Assembly: GCF_000430725.1 (NCBI RefSeq)
Contig: NZ_AUMO01000043.1
Location: 63,555 to 127,554, forward strand
Origin: Azohydromonas australica DSM 1124
GTDB taxonomy: Bacteria > Pseudomonadota > Gammaproteobacteria > Burkholderiales > Burkholderiaceae_C
Direction of reading: 5' to 3'
DNA: 64,000 nucleotides
The notes under the pieces are model-generated. The model was not told the origin of the DNA, searched no databases, and was given only the letters and a program-made list of their open reading frames with translations. The first letter of the stretch is position 1. Each line of letters starts with the position of its first letter. Both the position numbers and the translations under genes were made by a program. Below, one piece after another: positions 24,212 through 32,463 of this stretch.

Positions 24212-25552
24212 GCACTGCTGTCCGGAGTAATTCGTTACGGTCAAAACAGCGAGAGCTGCTCATGGCTGTGCAGGGTTTGAAGAGGTTTGGGTGGCTTGCG
24301 CCGAGGCCTGCCCGGGGCCGGCACAGGAGCCAGCAGCTTTACGCGCAGCTGCCCCAGCAGGGTCCACAGGCTCGTGGACTCCTGCAAGCCGTGGGCGGCT
24401 TGATGCAGCAACAGCAGCAGGTACGTGACGAGCGCGGCCAGGATTTGCGTCTTGACGGCGTTTTCGCTGCAGCCCAGGAAGTGGCGGATGCGCAGGTGCT
24501 GCTTGATCCACTTGAAGAACAGCTCGATCTGCCAGCGGTCCTTGTAGAGCTGCGCGATCTCCTGCGCCGGGGCGTGCATGTCGTTGGTGGCCAGCACCAA
24601 GGCGCGCGTGTGCCCTGGGCGATGTACGTAGATGCGCCGCAGCACGCCTCGGTAGAGATTGAGGTGCCCGCCGCGAGGGCTCTTGTGCTTGAAGCGCACG
24701 GCTTGGTCGTGCAGCACGCCTGCAAGCGCGGCGTCCTGGGGTACCGCCATCTCGTGCTCCACCACGAGTGCGGCATTGGAGCGAAAGCGCGTGACGAAGC
24801 GCGCGCCCTGCGTGTCGATGCAGTGCCACCAGTTGTAGTCGCAGTAGCCCTTGTCGAAGACGTAGGTGGCCCCGCGCTGGATGCGCACGTGCAGCACCGC
24901 CTCGGTGAGGTCGTTGACGTTGCTGTGCGTGAAGCTCAGCCAGCACGGGCTGTGGCCGTGCAGTTGCAGCATCAGGTGCAGCTTGAGCCCCTGCGTGCGG
25001 GCCGTGCGCGTGCGCGCACTCCAGACGTCGAACCAGCGGCCCTTGAGCAAAAAGGGGCTGGAGTCCAGCACCTTCACCAGCCTGACCGCGTCCTGAGCGG
25101 TGCGGCGCTGGCTGTGCTGCACACGGCTCATGAGGCTGGCGGCCACGTCGGCCAGCCACTGCACGGGGCGTCGCGCGTTGGCATCGTCCAGCGTGCTGCG
25201 GCATAGCGCCCTGACATCCAGGCGGCGTCGCTGCGTCGGGCTCAGCGCCTGGAACCCAGCCACGAGCTGGCGCAACCCGTCCGTGCCCGAGAGCTGTGCA
25301 AATACCAGCGCCACCAGATGGCGCCAGCACGTGAAGGTCTTGATATAGCGCTGCGCCCCCAAGCGCTTGACCAAGTCTTCGAACTGCTGACGCGGGATTG
25401 GCTGCAGCAGCCGCTGCAGCAGGCATATGCTGGCCATGTTGTGGGGTTGGCTGGTGCCAACAGGAATCGCGCTTCCGGGACTCATCGTCCCCGTCAGCCA
25501 ATACCCACAACCACTTGGCAGCAGCCGTTACAAATTCCCCGGACAGCAGTGC
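24212..25552. mobile_element. Complete IS4-type insertion sequence, 1,341 bp
   Basis: Terminal inverted repeats GCACTGCTGTCCGG are identical for 14 bp at both ends (24212-24225 and 25539-25552). The match continues imperfectly with AATTCGTTACGG against AATTTGTAACGG. An 8-bp direct repeat flanks the element and a single full-length transposase fills it. Intact ends and duplication argue for recent transposition. The 8-bp duplication and DUF4372-type transposase suggest the ISPepr1-like branch of IS4; this needs a database comparison. Confidence 0.88.
24241..25437 (-). CDS. IS4-family transposase (DUF4372 + DDE domain)
   Basis: Transposase of 398 residues. The N-terminal DUF4372 part (about 1-75) has FEDLVKRLGAQRYIKTFTCW and HLVALVFAQLSGTDGLRQL. 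The DDE nuclease has its first aspartate in VRLVKVLDSSPF, the second in ATYVFDKGYCDYNWW, and the glutamate in the IS4 signature YKDRWQIELFFKWIKQHL (the Y-2-R-3-E-6-K motif). All catalytic residues are present and the frame is intact, so it should be functional. ATG at 25437 is chosen; an upstream extension to 25485 lacks homology-like features. The stop codon lies 29 bp inside the left end of the element. Confidence 0.92.
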   Translation of the reverse strand: MASICLLQRLLQPIPRQQFEDLVKRLGAQRYIKTFTCWRHLVALVFAQLSGTDGLRQLVAGFQALSPTQRRRLDVRALCRSTLDDANARRPVQWLADVAASLMSRVQHSQRRTAQDAVRLVKVLDSSPFLLKGRWFDVWSARTRTARTQGLKLHLMLQLHGHSPCWLSFTHSNVNDLTEAVLHVRIQRGATYVFDKGYCDYNWWHCIDTQGARFVTRFRSNAALVVEHEMAVPQDAALAGVLHDQAVRFKHKSPRGGHLNLYRGVLRRIYVHRPGHTRALVLATNDMHAPAQEIAQLYKDRWQIELFFKWIKQHLRIRHFLGCSENAVKTQILAALVTYLLLLLHQAAHGLQESTSLWTLLGQLRVKLLAPVPAPGRPRRKPPKPLQTLHSHEQLSLF

Positions 25553-25560
25553 GCCTTCGC
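25553..25560. repeat. 8-bp target-site duplication, right copy
   Basis: GCCTTCGC, followed by GGGAATGACGG, which restores the interrupted REP-like hairpin. Confidence 0.85.
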
Positions 25561-25657
25561 GGGAATGACGGAGTAGAAGAGCCGCCACCCGTGCTTCGTC
25601 CTGCCTGGAATCGCTTCCCTGACCACAGCGCAGTTGCGCGACAGCCGCCCTGCCGCC

Positions 25658-27817
25658 TCAAATCCCCAACGGATCCACGTCCACCGCCCAGCGCAGCACT
25701 CCCTTGTGCACCGAGCGCAGCCCGTGAAGCACCGGCAGCCACTGCGCCAGCAGCCGCTGCAGCGCCGCGCGCGAGGGGGACTCCAGCAGCATCTGCATGC
25801 GCTCCATGTCCGCCACGCGCGCCACCGGCGGCGGCACCGCTGGGTAGACCAGCACCTCGGCTGCCTCCGGGAAATCGTTGGCGTGCGCCGCCGCGTCCTC
25901 CAGGAAGGCCGCCGCCGCTTCCGGCGTGCGCGCCTCCGCGCGCAGCAGCGCCAGGTGCGTGAAGGGCGGGAGCCCCGCCATCTCGCGCTCCTGCAGCTGC
26001 GAGGCGGCGAAGCTCTCGAAATCGTGCCGGCGCAGCGCGGCGTAGAGGGCATGCGTGGGATGCCAGGTCTGCAGCCACATCTGGCTGCGCGCGGCCTGGC
26101 GCGCGTCGCGGCCGGCGCGGCCCGCCGCCTGCATCAGCAGCGCGAACAGCCGCTCAGGCGCGCGAAAGTCGCTGGCGAAGAGCGCGCTGTCCGGGTTCAC
26201 CGCCGCCACCAGCGTGATGCGCCTGAAGTCGTGGCCCTTGGCGATCATCTGCGTGCCCACCAGCACGTCCACCTCGCCGGCATGCACCTCCGCCAGCCGC
26301 GCCTGCAGCGAGCCGGCGGCGCGGGTGGTGTCGGCGTCGATGCGCGCCACCCGCGCCCCGGGCAGCGCCTGCGCGATCTGCTCCTCCAGTCGCTCGGTGC
26401 CCCGGCCCAGCGGCTGCAGGTCCTGGTTGCCGCACTGAGGGCAGGCGCGCGGCACGCGCTCGGTGAAGCCGCAGTGGTGGCAGCGCAGCGTGCGGTCGCT
26501 GCGGTGGAACACGCGCCAGGCGCTGCAGTGCGGGCAACCGCTCTTCCAGCCGCACTCGGTGCAGTGCAGCACCGGCGCGTAGCCCCGGCGGTTCAGGAAC
26601 AGCAGGCTCTGCTCGCCCAACGCCAGCCGCTCGCGCAGCGCGTCCACCAGCTGCGGCGACAGCGCTACCGTCACGCCGTGCGCGCGCGGCAGCAGGTTCA
26701 TGTCCACCAGCCGGACCTCGGGCAGCGCGCCGCCGCCTATGCGCTGCGCCAAGTCCAGCCGCCGGTACTTGCCCTGCAGCGCGTGCTGCCAGCTCTCCAG
26801 CGAGGGCGTGGCCGAGCCCAGCAGCACCGGCACGTGCTCCAGCCGGGCGCGGTAGACGGCCAGGTCGCGCGCGGAGTAGCGCGCGCCTTCCTGCTGCTTG
26901 TAGGAGGGGTCGTGCTCCTCGTCCACGACGATCAGGCCCAGCCGCGGCAGCGAGGCGAACACCGCCAGCCGCGTGCCCAGCACCAGGTCCGCCAGCCCCA
27001 GGTGCGCCAGCAGCCAGTTCTTCAGGCGTTGCGCGGGCGTGAGGCCGCTGTGCAGCGACACCAGCCGCCGCCCCTTGAAGCGCTCGGCGAAGCGCGCCTC
27101 CAGCTGCGGCGTGAGGTTGATCTCCGGCACCAGCACCAGCGCCTGCCGCCCGGCCGCCAGCGTGTGCGCAGCGGCCTGCAGGTACACCTCGGTCTTGCCG
27201 CTGCCGGTGACGCCATGCAGCAAGTACGTGCCTTCGGCCGCGCCGGTGACGGCATCAACCGCCGCGCGCTGCGCCTCGGTCAGCGCCGGCGCCTCGCCGG
27301 CGTGGCCGGGCGGCACTGCCGTTTTCACCGTTTCTGCTTGCGCCGCAGCAGGCGCCGCCTCTGCCGGATTTGCCGGCTCTGCCGATTCGCCCTCGTCCTC
27401 GGCCTCGTCGTCCACCGCCGCGGCGCCCTGCTCCACCGCCTTGCGCAGCCGCGCGATGCGCCGCGCCAGCTTGGTGTCGTCGAGCTTGCGCAGCTCCGGC
27501 GGCAGCACCGACAGCGCGACCTCGCCCAGACCGCGCTGGTAGTAGGCGGCCGTGAAGCCCACCAGCCGCCGCCAAGCGGCGGACAGCGGTGGCAGCGCGT
27601 GCAGCACCTGCGCCACGGGGCGCAGCGCGGACTCGTCCAGCGCGGGCGCTGCGGGGTCGGGCGGCGGCGCGTCCCAGACCAGGCCCGGCACCTCGCGCCG
27701 GCCCAAGGGCACGCGCACCAGGCTGCCGGGCGGCAGCGGTTCGCCCAGGTAGTCCAGCAGGCCGCCCAGGCCGCTGTACTGCGGCGCCTCGACGGCCACG
27801 GCCAGCCGTTCAGTCAT
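25658..27817 (-). CDS. priA: Primosomal replication restart helicase PriA
   Basis: Superfamily 2 helicase that recognises stalled forks and reloads DnaB, 719 residues (E. coli 732). The N-terminal 3'-DNA-binding domain is followed by an acidic linker (about 130-175), Walker A GVTGSGKT (202-209), DEEH box (299-302) and GSATPSLESW. A zinc-binding segment with eight cysteines (CTECGWKSGCPHC, CHHCG, CPQCG; about 415-460) follows, then the second helicase lobe with QMIAKGHDF and QAAGRAGRDARQ. The 27-bp repeat core found in the 20-kb cluster sits 15 bp upstream of the start codon. It is preceded by hemE in the same direction, 250 bp apart. Confidence 0.95.
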   Translation of the reverse strand: MTERLAVAVEAPQYSGLGGLLDYLGEPLPPGSLVRVPLGRREVPGLVWDAPPPDPAAPALDESALRPVAQVLHALPPLSAAWRRLVGFTAAYYQRGLGEVALSVLPPELRKLDDTKLARRIARLRKAVEQGAAAVDDEAEDEGESAEPANPAEAAPAAAQAETVKTAVPPGHAGEAPALTEAQRAAVDAVTGAAEGTYLLHGVTGSGKTEVYLQAAAHTLAAGRQALVLVPEINLTPQLEARFAERFKGRRLVSLHSGLTPAQRLKNWLLAHLGLADLVLGTRLAVFASLPRLGLIVVDEEHDPSYKQQEGARYSARDLAVYRARLEHVPVLLGSATPSLESWQHALQGKYRRLDLAQRIGGGALPEVRLVDMNLLPRAHGVTVALSPQLVDALRERLALGEQSLLFLNRRGYAPVLHCTECGWKSGCPHCSAWRVFHRSDRTLRCHHCGFTERVPRACPQCGNQDLQPLGRGTERLEEQIAQALPGARVARIDADTTRAAGSLQARLAEVHAGEVDVLVGTQMIAKGHDFRRITLVAAVNPDSALFASDFRAPERLFALLMQAAGRAGRDARQAARSQMWLQTWHPTHALYAALRRHDFESFAASQLQEREMAGLPPFTHLALLRAEARTPEAAAAFLEDAAAHANDFPEAAEVLVYPAVPPPVARVADMERMQMLLESPSRAALQRLLAQWLPVLHGLRSVHKGVLRWAVDVDPLGI

Positions 27818-27831
27818 GCGTTCCAGACAGG

Positions 27832-27858
27832 CTGTGGATAACTTTGTGGGAAAGCTGC
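27832..27858 (+). repeat. Orphan copy (unit E) of the repeat core, upstream of priA
   Basis: CTGTGGATAACTTTGTG followed by GGAAAGCTGC; it differs from unit A at two of 27 positions but has no CAAGTGCTTGAT element 39 bp on. It contains TGTGGATAA, the complement of a perfect DnaA box. It starts 15 bp upstream of the priA ATG, in the likely leader or promoter region. Confidence 0.75.
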
Positions 27859-28067
27859 GCGCCGCAGGTTCACAGGCTGTGCGCAGCCGGGAGGCTCACC
27901 GTGCCGCGATCTGCAACACGGGGAAATTCATCAATCAGATCAACGTCTTAACGCTATTCCGTGCTATCCGACCGATCTGAAATGATGCTTTTGGAGAGCC
28001 CAGATCGCAGAGCTGATTTGGTGGACAAGTCAAGCCCCGCGAATCAAAAAACGGCTACAGCGCGCGT

Positions 28068-29165
28068 TCAGGCTGCCGCGCGCAGGCGGCGCGAGTGCTC
28101 GTGCACCGTGTCCACCAGCACCTTCACGTGCTCCGGCGGCGTGTACTGGCTGATACCGTGGCCCAGGTTGAACACGTGGCCGCCGAAGCCGCCGTCGGCT
28201 CGCTTAGGGTTGCCGAAGCTGTCCAGCACGCGCTTGGCCTCGGTCGCGATGGCCTCGGGCGGGGCGAACAGGATGTTCGGGTCCAGGTTGCCCTGCAGCG
28301 CGACGCGGTCGTCCACGCGGCGGCGGGCCTGCGCCAGGTTCACGGTCCAGTCCACGCCCAGCACGTCGGGCACCGCCTCGCCGCCGAGCATGTCTTCCAG
28401 CCACAGGCCACCGCCCTTGGTGAAGACGATGTGCGGAATGCGCTGGCCTTCGTGCTCGCGCTTGAGCTGCTTCAGCACGCGCTGGGTGTAGGCCAGGCTG
28501 AACTGCTGGAAGGCGCCGTCGGCGAGCACGCCGCCCCAGCTGTCGAACACCATCACCGCCTGGGCGCCGGCCTCGATCTGCGCGTTCAAGTACGCCGCCA
28601 CGGTGTCGGCGTTGAGGGACAGGATGCGGTGCATCAGGTCCGGGCGCGAATACAGCATGGACTTGACCAGCCGGTAGTCGTCGCTGCCCGCGCCTTCGAC
28701 CATGTAGCAGGCCAGCGTCCAGGGGCTGCCGGAGAAGCCGATCAGCGGCACGCGGCCGTTGAGCGCCTTGCGGATGGAGCTGACCGCGTCGAAGACGTAC
28801 TGCAGCTTGGCCATGTCCGGAATCTCCAGCTTGGCCACCGCTGCCTCGTCGCGCACCGGGTGCGCGAAGCGCGGGCCCTCGCCGGCGGCGAAGCTCAGGC
28901 CGAGGCCCATGGCGTCCGGCACGGTGAGGATGTCGGAGAACAGGATCGCGGCGTCGAGCGCGTAGCGCTCCAGCGGCTGCAGCGTCACTTCGGTGGCGAA
29001 TGCCGGGTTCGTTGCCAGTCCCATGAAGCTGCCCGCCTGTGCGCGCGTGGCGCAGTACTCCGGCAGGTAGCGCCCGGCCTGGCGCATCAGCCACACGGGC
29101 GTGTGTTCGGTGGGCTGGCGCAGGCAGGCGCGCAGGAAGCTGTCGTTGGCAAGCGGTGCGGTCAT
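28068..29165 (-). CDS. hemE: Uroporphyrinogen decarboxylase
   Basis: Cytosolic haem-biosynthesis enzyme that removes four acetate carboxyls from uroporphyrinogen III to give coproporphyrinogen III. It has 365 residues, the standard size. Signature sequences are [15 protein letters not shown] (about 23-37, with the substrate-binding arginines), [15 protein letters not shown] (catalytic aspartate), [15 protein letters not shown] and [15 protein letters not shown], with [16 protein letters not shown] near the C terminus. ATG at 29165 is the first in the conserved frame. It is divergent from lemA-like 29256 with 90 bp between. Confidence 0.95.
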   Translation of the reverse strand: MTAPLANDSFLRACLRQPTEHTPVWLMRQAGRYLPEYCATRAQAGSFMGLATNPAFATEVTLQPLERYALDAAILFSDILTVPDAMGLGLSFAAGEGPRFAHPVRDEAAVAKLEIPDMAKLQYVFDAVSSIRKALNGRVPLIGFSGSPWTLACYMVEGAGSDDYRLVKSMLYSRPDLMHRILSLNADTVAAYLNAQIEAGAQAVMVFDSWGGVLADGAFQQFSLAYTQRVLKQLKREHEGQRIPHIVFTKGGGLWLEDMLGGEAVPDVLGVDWTVNLAQARRRVDDRVALQGNLDPNILFAPPEAIATEAKRVLDSFGNPKRADGGFGGHVFNLGHGISQYTPPEHVKVLVDTVHEHSRRLRAAA

Positions 29166-29255
29166 CCCGCGATTATCCCGCCGCGCCATCCTGCGTCCGG
29201 GTGCGCCACATGCTGGGATAGCATCCCCGGGCAAACCCATCACGGAGGAACGGAT

Positions 29256-29924
29256 ATGCGCATGCGCTGGCTCCTGGCCTGTCTGGCCGCCCTGCTGCTC
29301 TCGGGCTGCGGCTACAACCAGTTCCAACAGCTCGACGAGCAGACCAAGGCGGCCTGGGCCGAAGTGCTCAACCAGTACCAGCGGCGCGCGGACCTGATTC
29401 CGAACATCGTCAACACGGTCAAGGGCGAAGCCAACTTCGAGCAGGAGACGCTCACGCGCGTCGTCGAGGCCCGCGCCAAGGCCACGAGCGTGCAGGTCAC
29501 GCCCGAGACGCTGAACGACCCGCAAGCGCTGCAGCGCTTCCAGCAGGCGCAGGGCGAGCTCTCCAGCGCGCTGTCGCGGCTGCTGGTGGTGAGCGAGCGT
29601 TACCCGGACCTCAAGGCCAACCGGGGCTTCCAGGACCTGCGCGTGCAGCTCGAAGGCACGGAGAACCGCATCACCGTGGCGCGCAACCGCTACATCAAGA
29701 CGGTGACCGACTACAACGTGCTGGCGCGCAGCTTCCCCACCAACCTCACCGCCATGGTGTTCGGCTACAAGCCCAAGGCCAGTTTCACGGTGCAGAACGA
29801 GGCCGAGATCTCCCGCCCGCCCAGCGTGGACTTCGGCACTCCGTCGCGCAGCACGCCGCCCGCGACGACCACGCCCACGGCGCCGATGGCGCCCTCGCTG
29901 CCGGCCAGCCCGGCCTCGCGCTGA
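29256..29924 (+). CDS. LemA family lipoprotein
   Basis: LemA-type protein of 222 residues. The signal peptide ends in the lipobox LLSGC (Cys17 or so), so it is probably lipid-anchored; many LemA proteins instead have an uncleaved anchor. The core contains [55 protein letters not shown] and [19 protein letters not shown], the family hallmarks of a helical bundle. A Pro/Thr-rich tail follows. GGAGG precedes the ATG. It is followed after 7 bp by two TPM-domain genes, a conserved trio whose exact envelope function is not established. Confidence 0.93.
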   Translation: MRMRWLLACLAALLLSGCGYNQFQQLDEQTKAAWAEVLNQYQRRADLIPNIVNTVKGEANFEQETLTRVVEARAKATSVQVTPETLNDPQALQRFQQAQGELSSALSRLLVVSERYPDLKANRGFQDLRVQLEGTENRITVARNRYIKTVTDYNVLARSFPTNLTAMVFGYKPKASFTVQNEAEISRPPSVDFGTPSRSTPPATTTPTAPMAPSLPASPASR

Positions 29925-29931
29925 GGCGGCC

Positions 29932-30936
29932 ATGGCGCCTCGTCCGCACGCTGCCGCCGTCCTGCCGGGCCCGGGGCGGGCGGCGCTGACGCTGTTCATC
30001 ACGCTGCTGGCCCTGCTGTGCGCGCTGCTGCTGCCGCGGCCGGCCGTGGCGCAGGACGTGCTGCCGGTGCCCGCCCTCAGCGCCCGCGTCATCGACCAGA
30101 CCGGCACCCTGGGCGCCGGGCAGCGCCAGTCGCTGGAGACGCGGCTGGCCGAGCTGGAGCGCGAGACCGGCACGCAGCTGGTGATCCTGATGGTGCCGAG
30201 CACGGCGCCGGAGGACATCGCCGCCTACGCGCAGCGCGTGGGCGACGAGTGGAAGATCGGCCGCCGCACCGTGGGCGACGGGCTGCTGCTGGTGGTGGCC
30301 AAGAACGACCGGCGCGTGCGCATCGAGGTGGCCAAGGCGCTGGAGGGCGCGATCCCCGACCTGGCGGCCAAGCGCGTGATCGACCGCGCCATCACGCCCG
30401 CCTTCCGCGCCGGCGATTTCGCGGGCGGGCTGCAGGCGGCGGTGGACGAGCTGGCCGGGCTGGTGCGCGCGGAGAAGCTGCCGGCGCCGGCCTCCTCGCC
30501 CGACGGCTGGAGCGGCGCGCATTCGGGCTCGCCGCGCGACGCCGAGCGCGGGCTGCAGCTGCAGGACCTGGGGCTGTTCTTCTTCATCGGCGTGCCGGTG
30601 ATCGGGGCGCTCCTGACCGGCATGCTGGGCCGCAAGCTGGGCGCGCTGGCCACCGGCGGCGCCACGGGCGGATTGGCCTGGCTCTTCGGCGGCAGCATGG
30701 TGCTGGCCCTGGCCGCGGCCGTGGTGGCGCTGGTGCTGGTGGGCGTGCTGGGCATCGGCTCCTCGGGGCGCCGCGGACGCGGCGGCCGGGGAGGCTGGGG
30801 CGGGCCGCCGATCATCTTCCCCGGCGGCGGCTGGGGTGGTGGCGGCGGCGGGAGCTGGGGCGGCGGAGGTGGAGGCGGCTTCAGCTCCGGCGGCGGTGGG
30901 GATTTCGGCGGCGGCGGCGCCTCGGGGAACTGGTGA
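29932..30936 (+). CDS. TPM-domain membrane protein with glycine-rich tail (YgcG-like)
   Basis: Membrane protein of 334 residues. A signal peptide (to about residue 40) is followed by a TPM domain (about 46-180) with [57 protein letters not shown] and [17 protein letters not shown]. Two hydrophobic spans (about 205-225 and 240-262) lead to a cytoplasmic glycine-rich tail ending GGGGASGNW, a C terminus typical of YgcG/TPM proteins beside LemA. It overlaps the next gene by 1 bp. Confidence 0.92.
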   Translation: MAPRPHAAAVLPGPGRAALTLFITLLALLCALLLPRPAVAQDVLPVPALSARVIDQTGTLGAGQRQSLETRLAELERETGTQLVILMVPSTAPEDIAAYAQRVGDEWKIGRRTVGDGLLLVVAKNDRRVRIEVAKALEGAIPDLAAKRVIDRAITPAFRAGDFAGGLQAAVDELAGLVRAEKLPAPASSPDGWSGAHSGSPRDAERGLQLQDLGLFFFIGVPVIGALLTGMLGRKLGALATGGATGGLAWLFGGSMVLALAAAVVALVLVGVLGIGSSGRRGRGGRGGWGGPPIIFPGGGWGGGGGGSWGGGGGGGFSSGGGGDFGGGGASGNW

Positions 30937-31442
30937 TGAGCCGATTGACGCGGTTGTTGAAGCACCGCCTCTTCGACGAGGCCGACGCGCACAAGGCGCT
31001 GGGTGACGCGGCGCTGGAGCGCGTCGGAGCGCGCGTGCGCGAGAGCGAGACGCGGCACAGCGGCGAGATCCGCGTGTGCGTGGAAGCGGGGCTGCCGCTG
31101 TCCTACCTGTGGCGCGGCGCCAGTGCGCGGGAGCGCGCGGTGGCGATGTTCGGCAAGCTGCGCGTGTGGGACACGGAGGCCAACAACGGGGTGCTGATCT
31201 ACCTGCTGCTGGCCGAGCACGCGATCGAGATCGTGGCCGACCGCGGCATCGACCGGCACGTGGGCGCGCAGGGCTGGCACCACATCCTCGACGGCATGCG
31301 CGCGCAGTTCCGCGCCGGGCACTTCGAGGCCGGGCTGCTGGCGGCGGTGGAGGCGGTGGACGCGCTGCTGGTGCGGCACTTCGCGCTGCAGCCGGGGCAG
31401 GCGAATCCGAACGAGCTGCCGGACGCGCCGTGGAGGGTGTGA
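30936..31442 (+). CDS. Second TPM-domain protein, short soluble form
   Basis: 168 residues, no signal peptide and no clear membrane span. TPM core: ETRHSGEIRVCVEAGLPLSY, RAVAMFGKLRVWDTEANNGV, LIYLLLAEHAIEIVADRGID, and FRAGHFEAGLLAAVEAVDAL. The start ATG overlaps the stop of the previous gene (TGATG), so translation is coupled. LemA plus two TPM proteins is a common proteobacterial cluster. Confidence 0.9.
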   Translation: MSRLTRLLKHRLFDEADAHKALGDAALERVGARVRESETRHSGEIRVCVEAGLPLSYLWRGASARERAVAMFGKLRVWDTEANNGVLIYLLLAEHAIEIVADRGIDRHVGAQGWHHILDGMRAQFRAGHFEAGLLAAVEAVDALLVRHFALQPGQANPNELPDAPWRV

Positions 31443-31495
31443 AGAGACACGACTCCACGTCGCAGGACGAAGCACGGGCGGCGTCCTGATTGACT

Positions 31496-31523
31496 CGTCA
31501 TTCCCGCGAAGGCGGGAGTGACG
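31496..31523. repeat. REP-like palindrome, second copy
   Basis: CGTCATTCCCGCGAA followed by GGCGGGAGTGACG. This is the same sequence type (opposite orientation) as the hairpin interrupted by the insertion sequence near 24.2 and 25.56 kb. A perfect 8-bp hairpin GCAAGCCG/CGGCTTGC follows at 31533-31551. Confidence 0.75.
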
Positions 31524-31639
31524 AAGTTGGGTGCAAGCCGGCTCGGCTTGCGAGATGCCTGGGGCAAGAAAACCCGCAACCTACCGTTGACCCACCGGTA
31601 CAAGCCCGCAACGCCGTGCGGCTTCGTCATCCAGGCTCC

Positions 31640-32443
31640 GTGAACACCCGCCCTTTCCCCAATCTCGCTTTCCTTCGCCCCCTCGCCGCCCTCCTCCTGC
31701 TGGCCCTGCTCCAGGGCTGCTCCGTCCTGCAGGGCGGCAAGCTGTTCGCGCCCCAGAGCTTCGGCTTCGAGCGCATCGCGCCGGACCTGTACGTCGAAGC
31801 GGGCGCCGATGCCTCGGCCCGTGCCCGGCTGATGCAGGCCGTGCCGCAGGCCGAGGCTGCCGTGCGCGGCGTCTTCGGCAGCGTGCTGTCCCGCCCAGCC
31901 GTCCACGCCTGCGTCACCGAGGGCTGCCACAGGGCCTTCGGCGGCGGCGGCACCATGGCCAAGGTCTATGGCGACCGCATCCTGCTGTCGCCGCGCGGGC
32001 TGAGCTGGCATTACCTCGCCCACGAGTGGTCGCACGCGGAGCTGTTCCAGCGCCTGCGCTGGCGCGGCTTCTGGGCCCTGCCACGCTGGTTCGACGAGGG
32101 GCTGGCGGTGGCGGTGAGCGAGGCGCCCGAGACTTCGGAAGCGCACTGGCAGGCACTGCGGGCGGCCGGCGTGCCGGTGCCCTCGCCGGTACAGCTGCGC
32201 CGCATCGACTCGCTGTGGCGCTGGGAGACGGCCATCCAGGCGTGGGGCGACGGCGGCAACGCCGGGCGCCGTGCCCGCGGCGAATGGGAGATCCGGCCGC
32301 TCTACACCGCCGCGGGGCACGAAGTGCGCCCCTGGCTGAAGACGCACGGCACCGTCGGGCTGCTGGCGCTGATCGGCGGGCTCAACGCCGGCGAGCCTTT
32401 CGAGGACTTCTACGACGCCGCCCCGGTGGCCGCGGCGCCCTGA
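31640..32443 (+). CDS. Putative lipoprotein zinc metallopeptidase (HExxH)
   Basis: 267 residues from a GTG start at 31640. A lipoprotein signal ends in LLQGC (Cys about 27). The protein carries HEWSH (an HExxH zinc site, about residue 130) and, about 20 residues on, RWFDEGLAVAV, where the WFDEG glutamate is placed like the third zinc ligand of gluzincins. It may thus be an envelope metallopeptidase; no specific family name can be assigned from sight. An ATG at 31490 would translate the REP-like palindrome and push the signal peptide inward, so it was rejected. The gene is flanked by intergenic palindromes and stands alone. Confidence 0.72.
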   Translation: MNTRPFPNLAFLRPLAALLLLALLQGCSVLQGGKLFAPQSFGFERIAPDLYVEAGADASARARLMQAVPQAEAAVRGVFGSVLSRPAVHACVTEGCHRAFGGGGTMAKVYGDRILLSPRGLSWHYLAHEWSHAELFQRLRWRGFWALPRWFDEGLAVAVSEAPETSEAHWQALRAAGVPVPSPVQLRRIDSLWRWETAIQAWGDGGNAGRRARGEWEIRPLYTAAGHEVRPWLKTHGTVGLLALIGGLNAGEPFEDFYDAAPVAAAP

Positions 32444-32463
32444 GGCGGCCGGGCGGCGCCCGC

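Noticed and set aside
31490..31639. ATG at 31490 as start of the metallopeptidase lipoprotein
   Set aside because: It would translate the REP-like palindrome and leave the lipoprotein signal in the middle of the protein.
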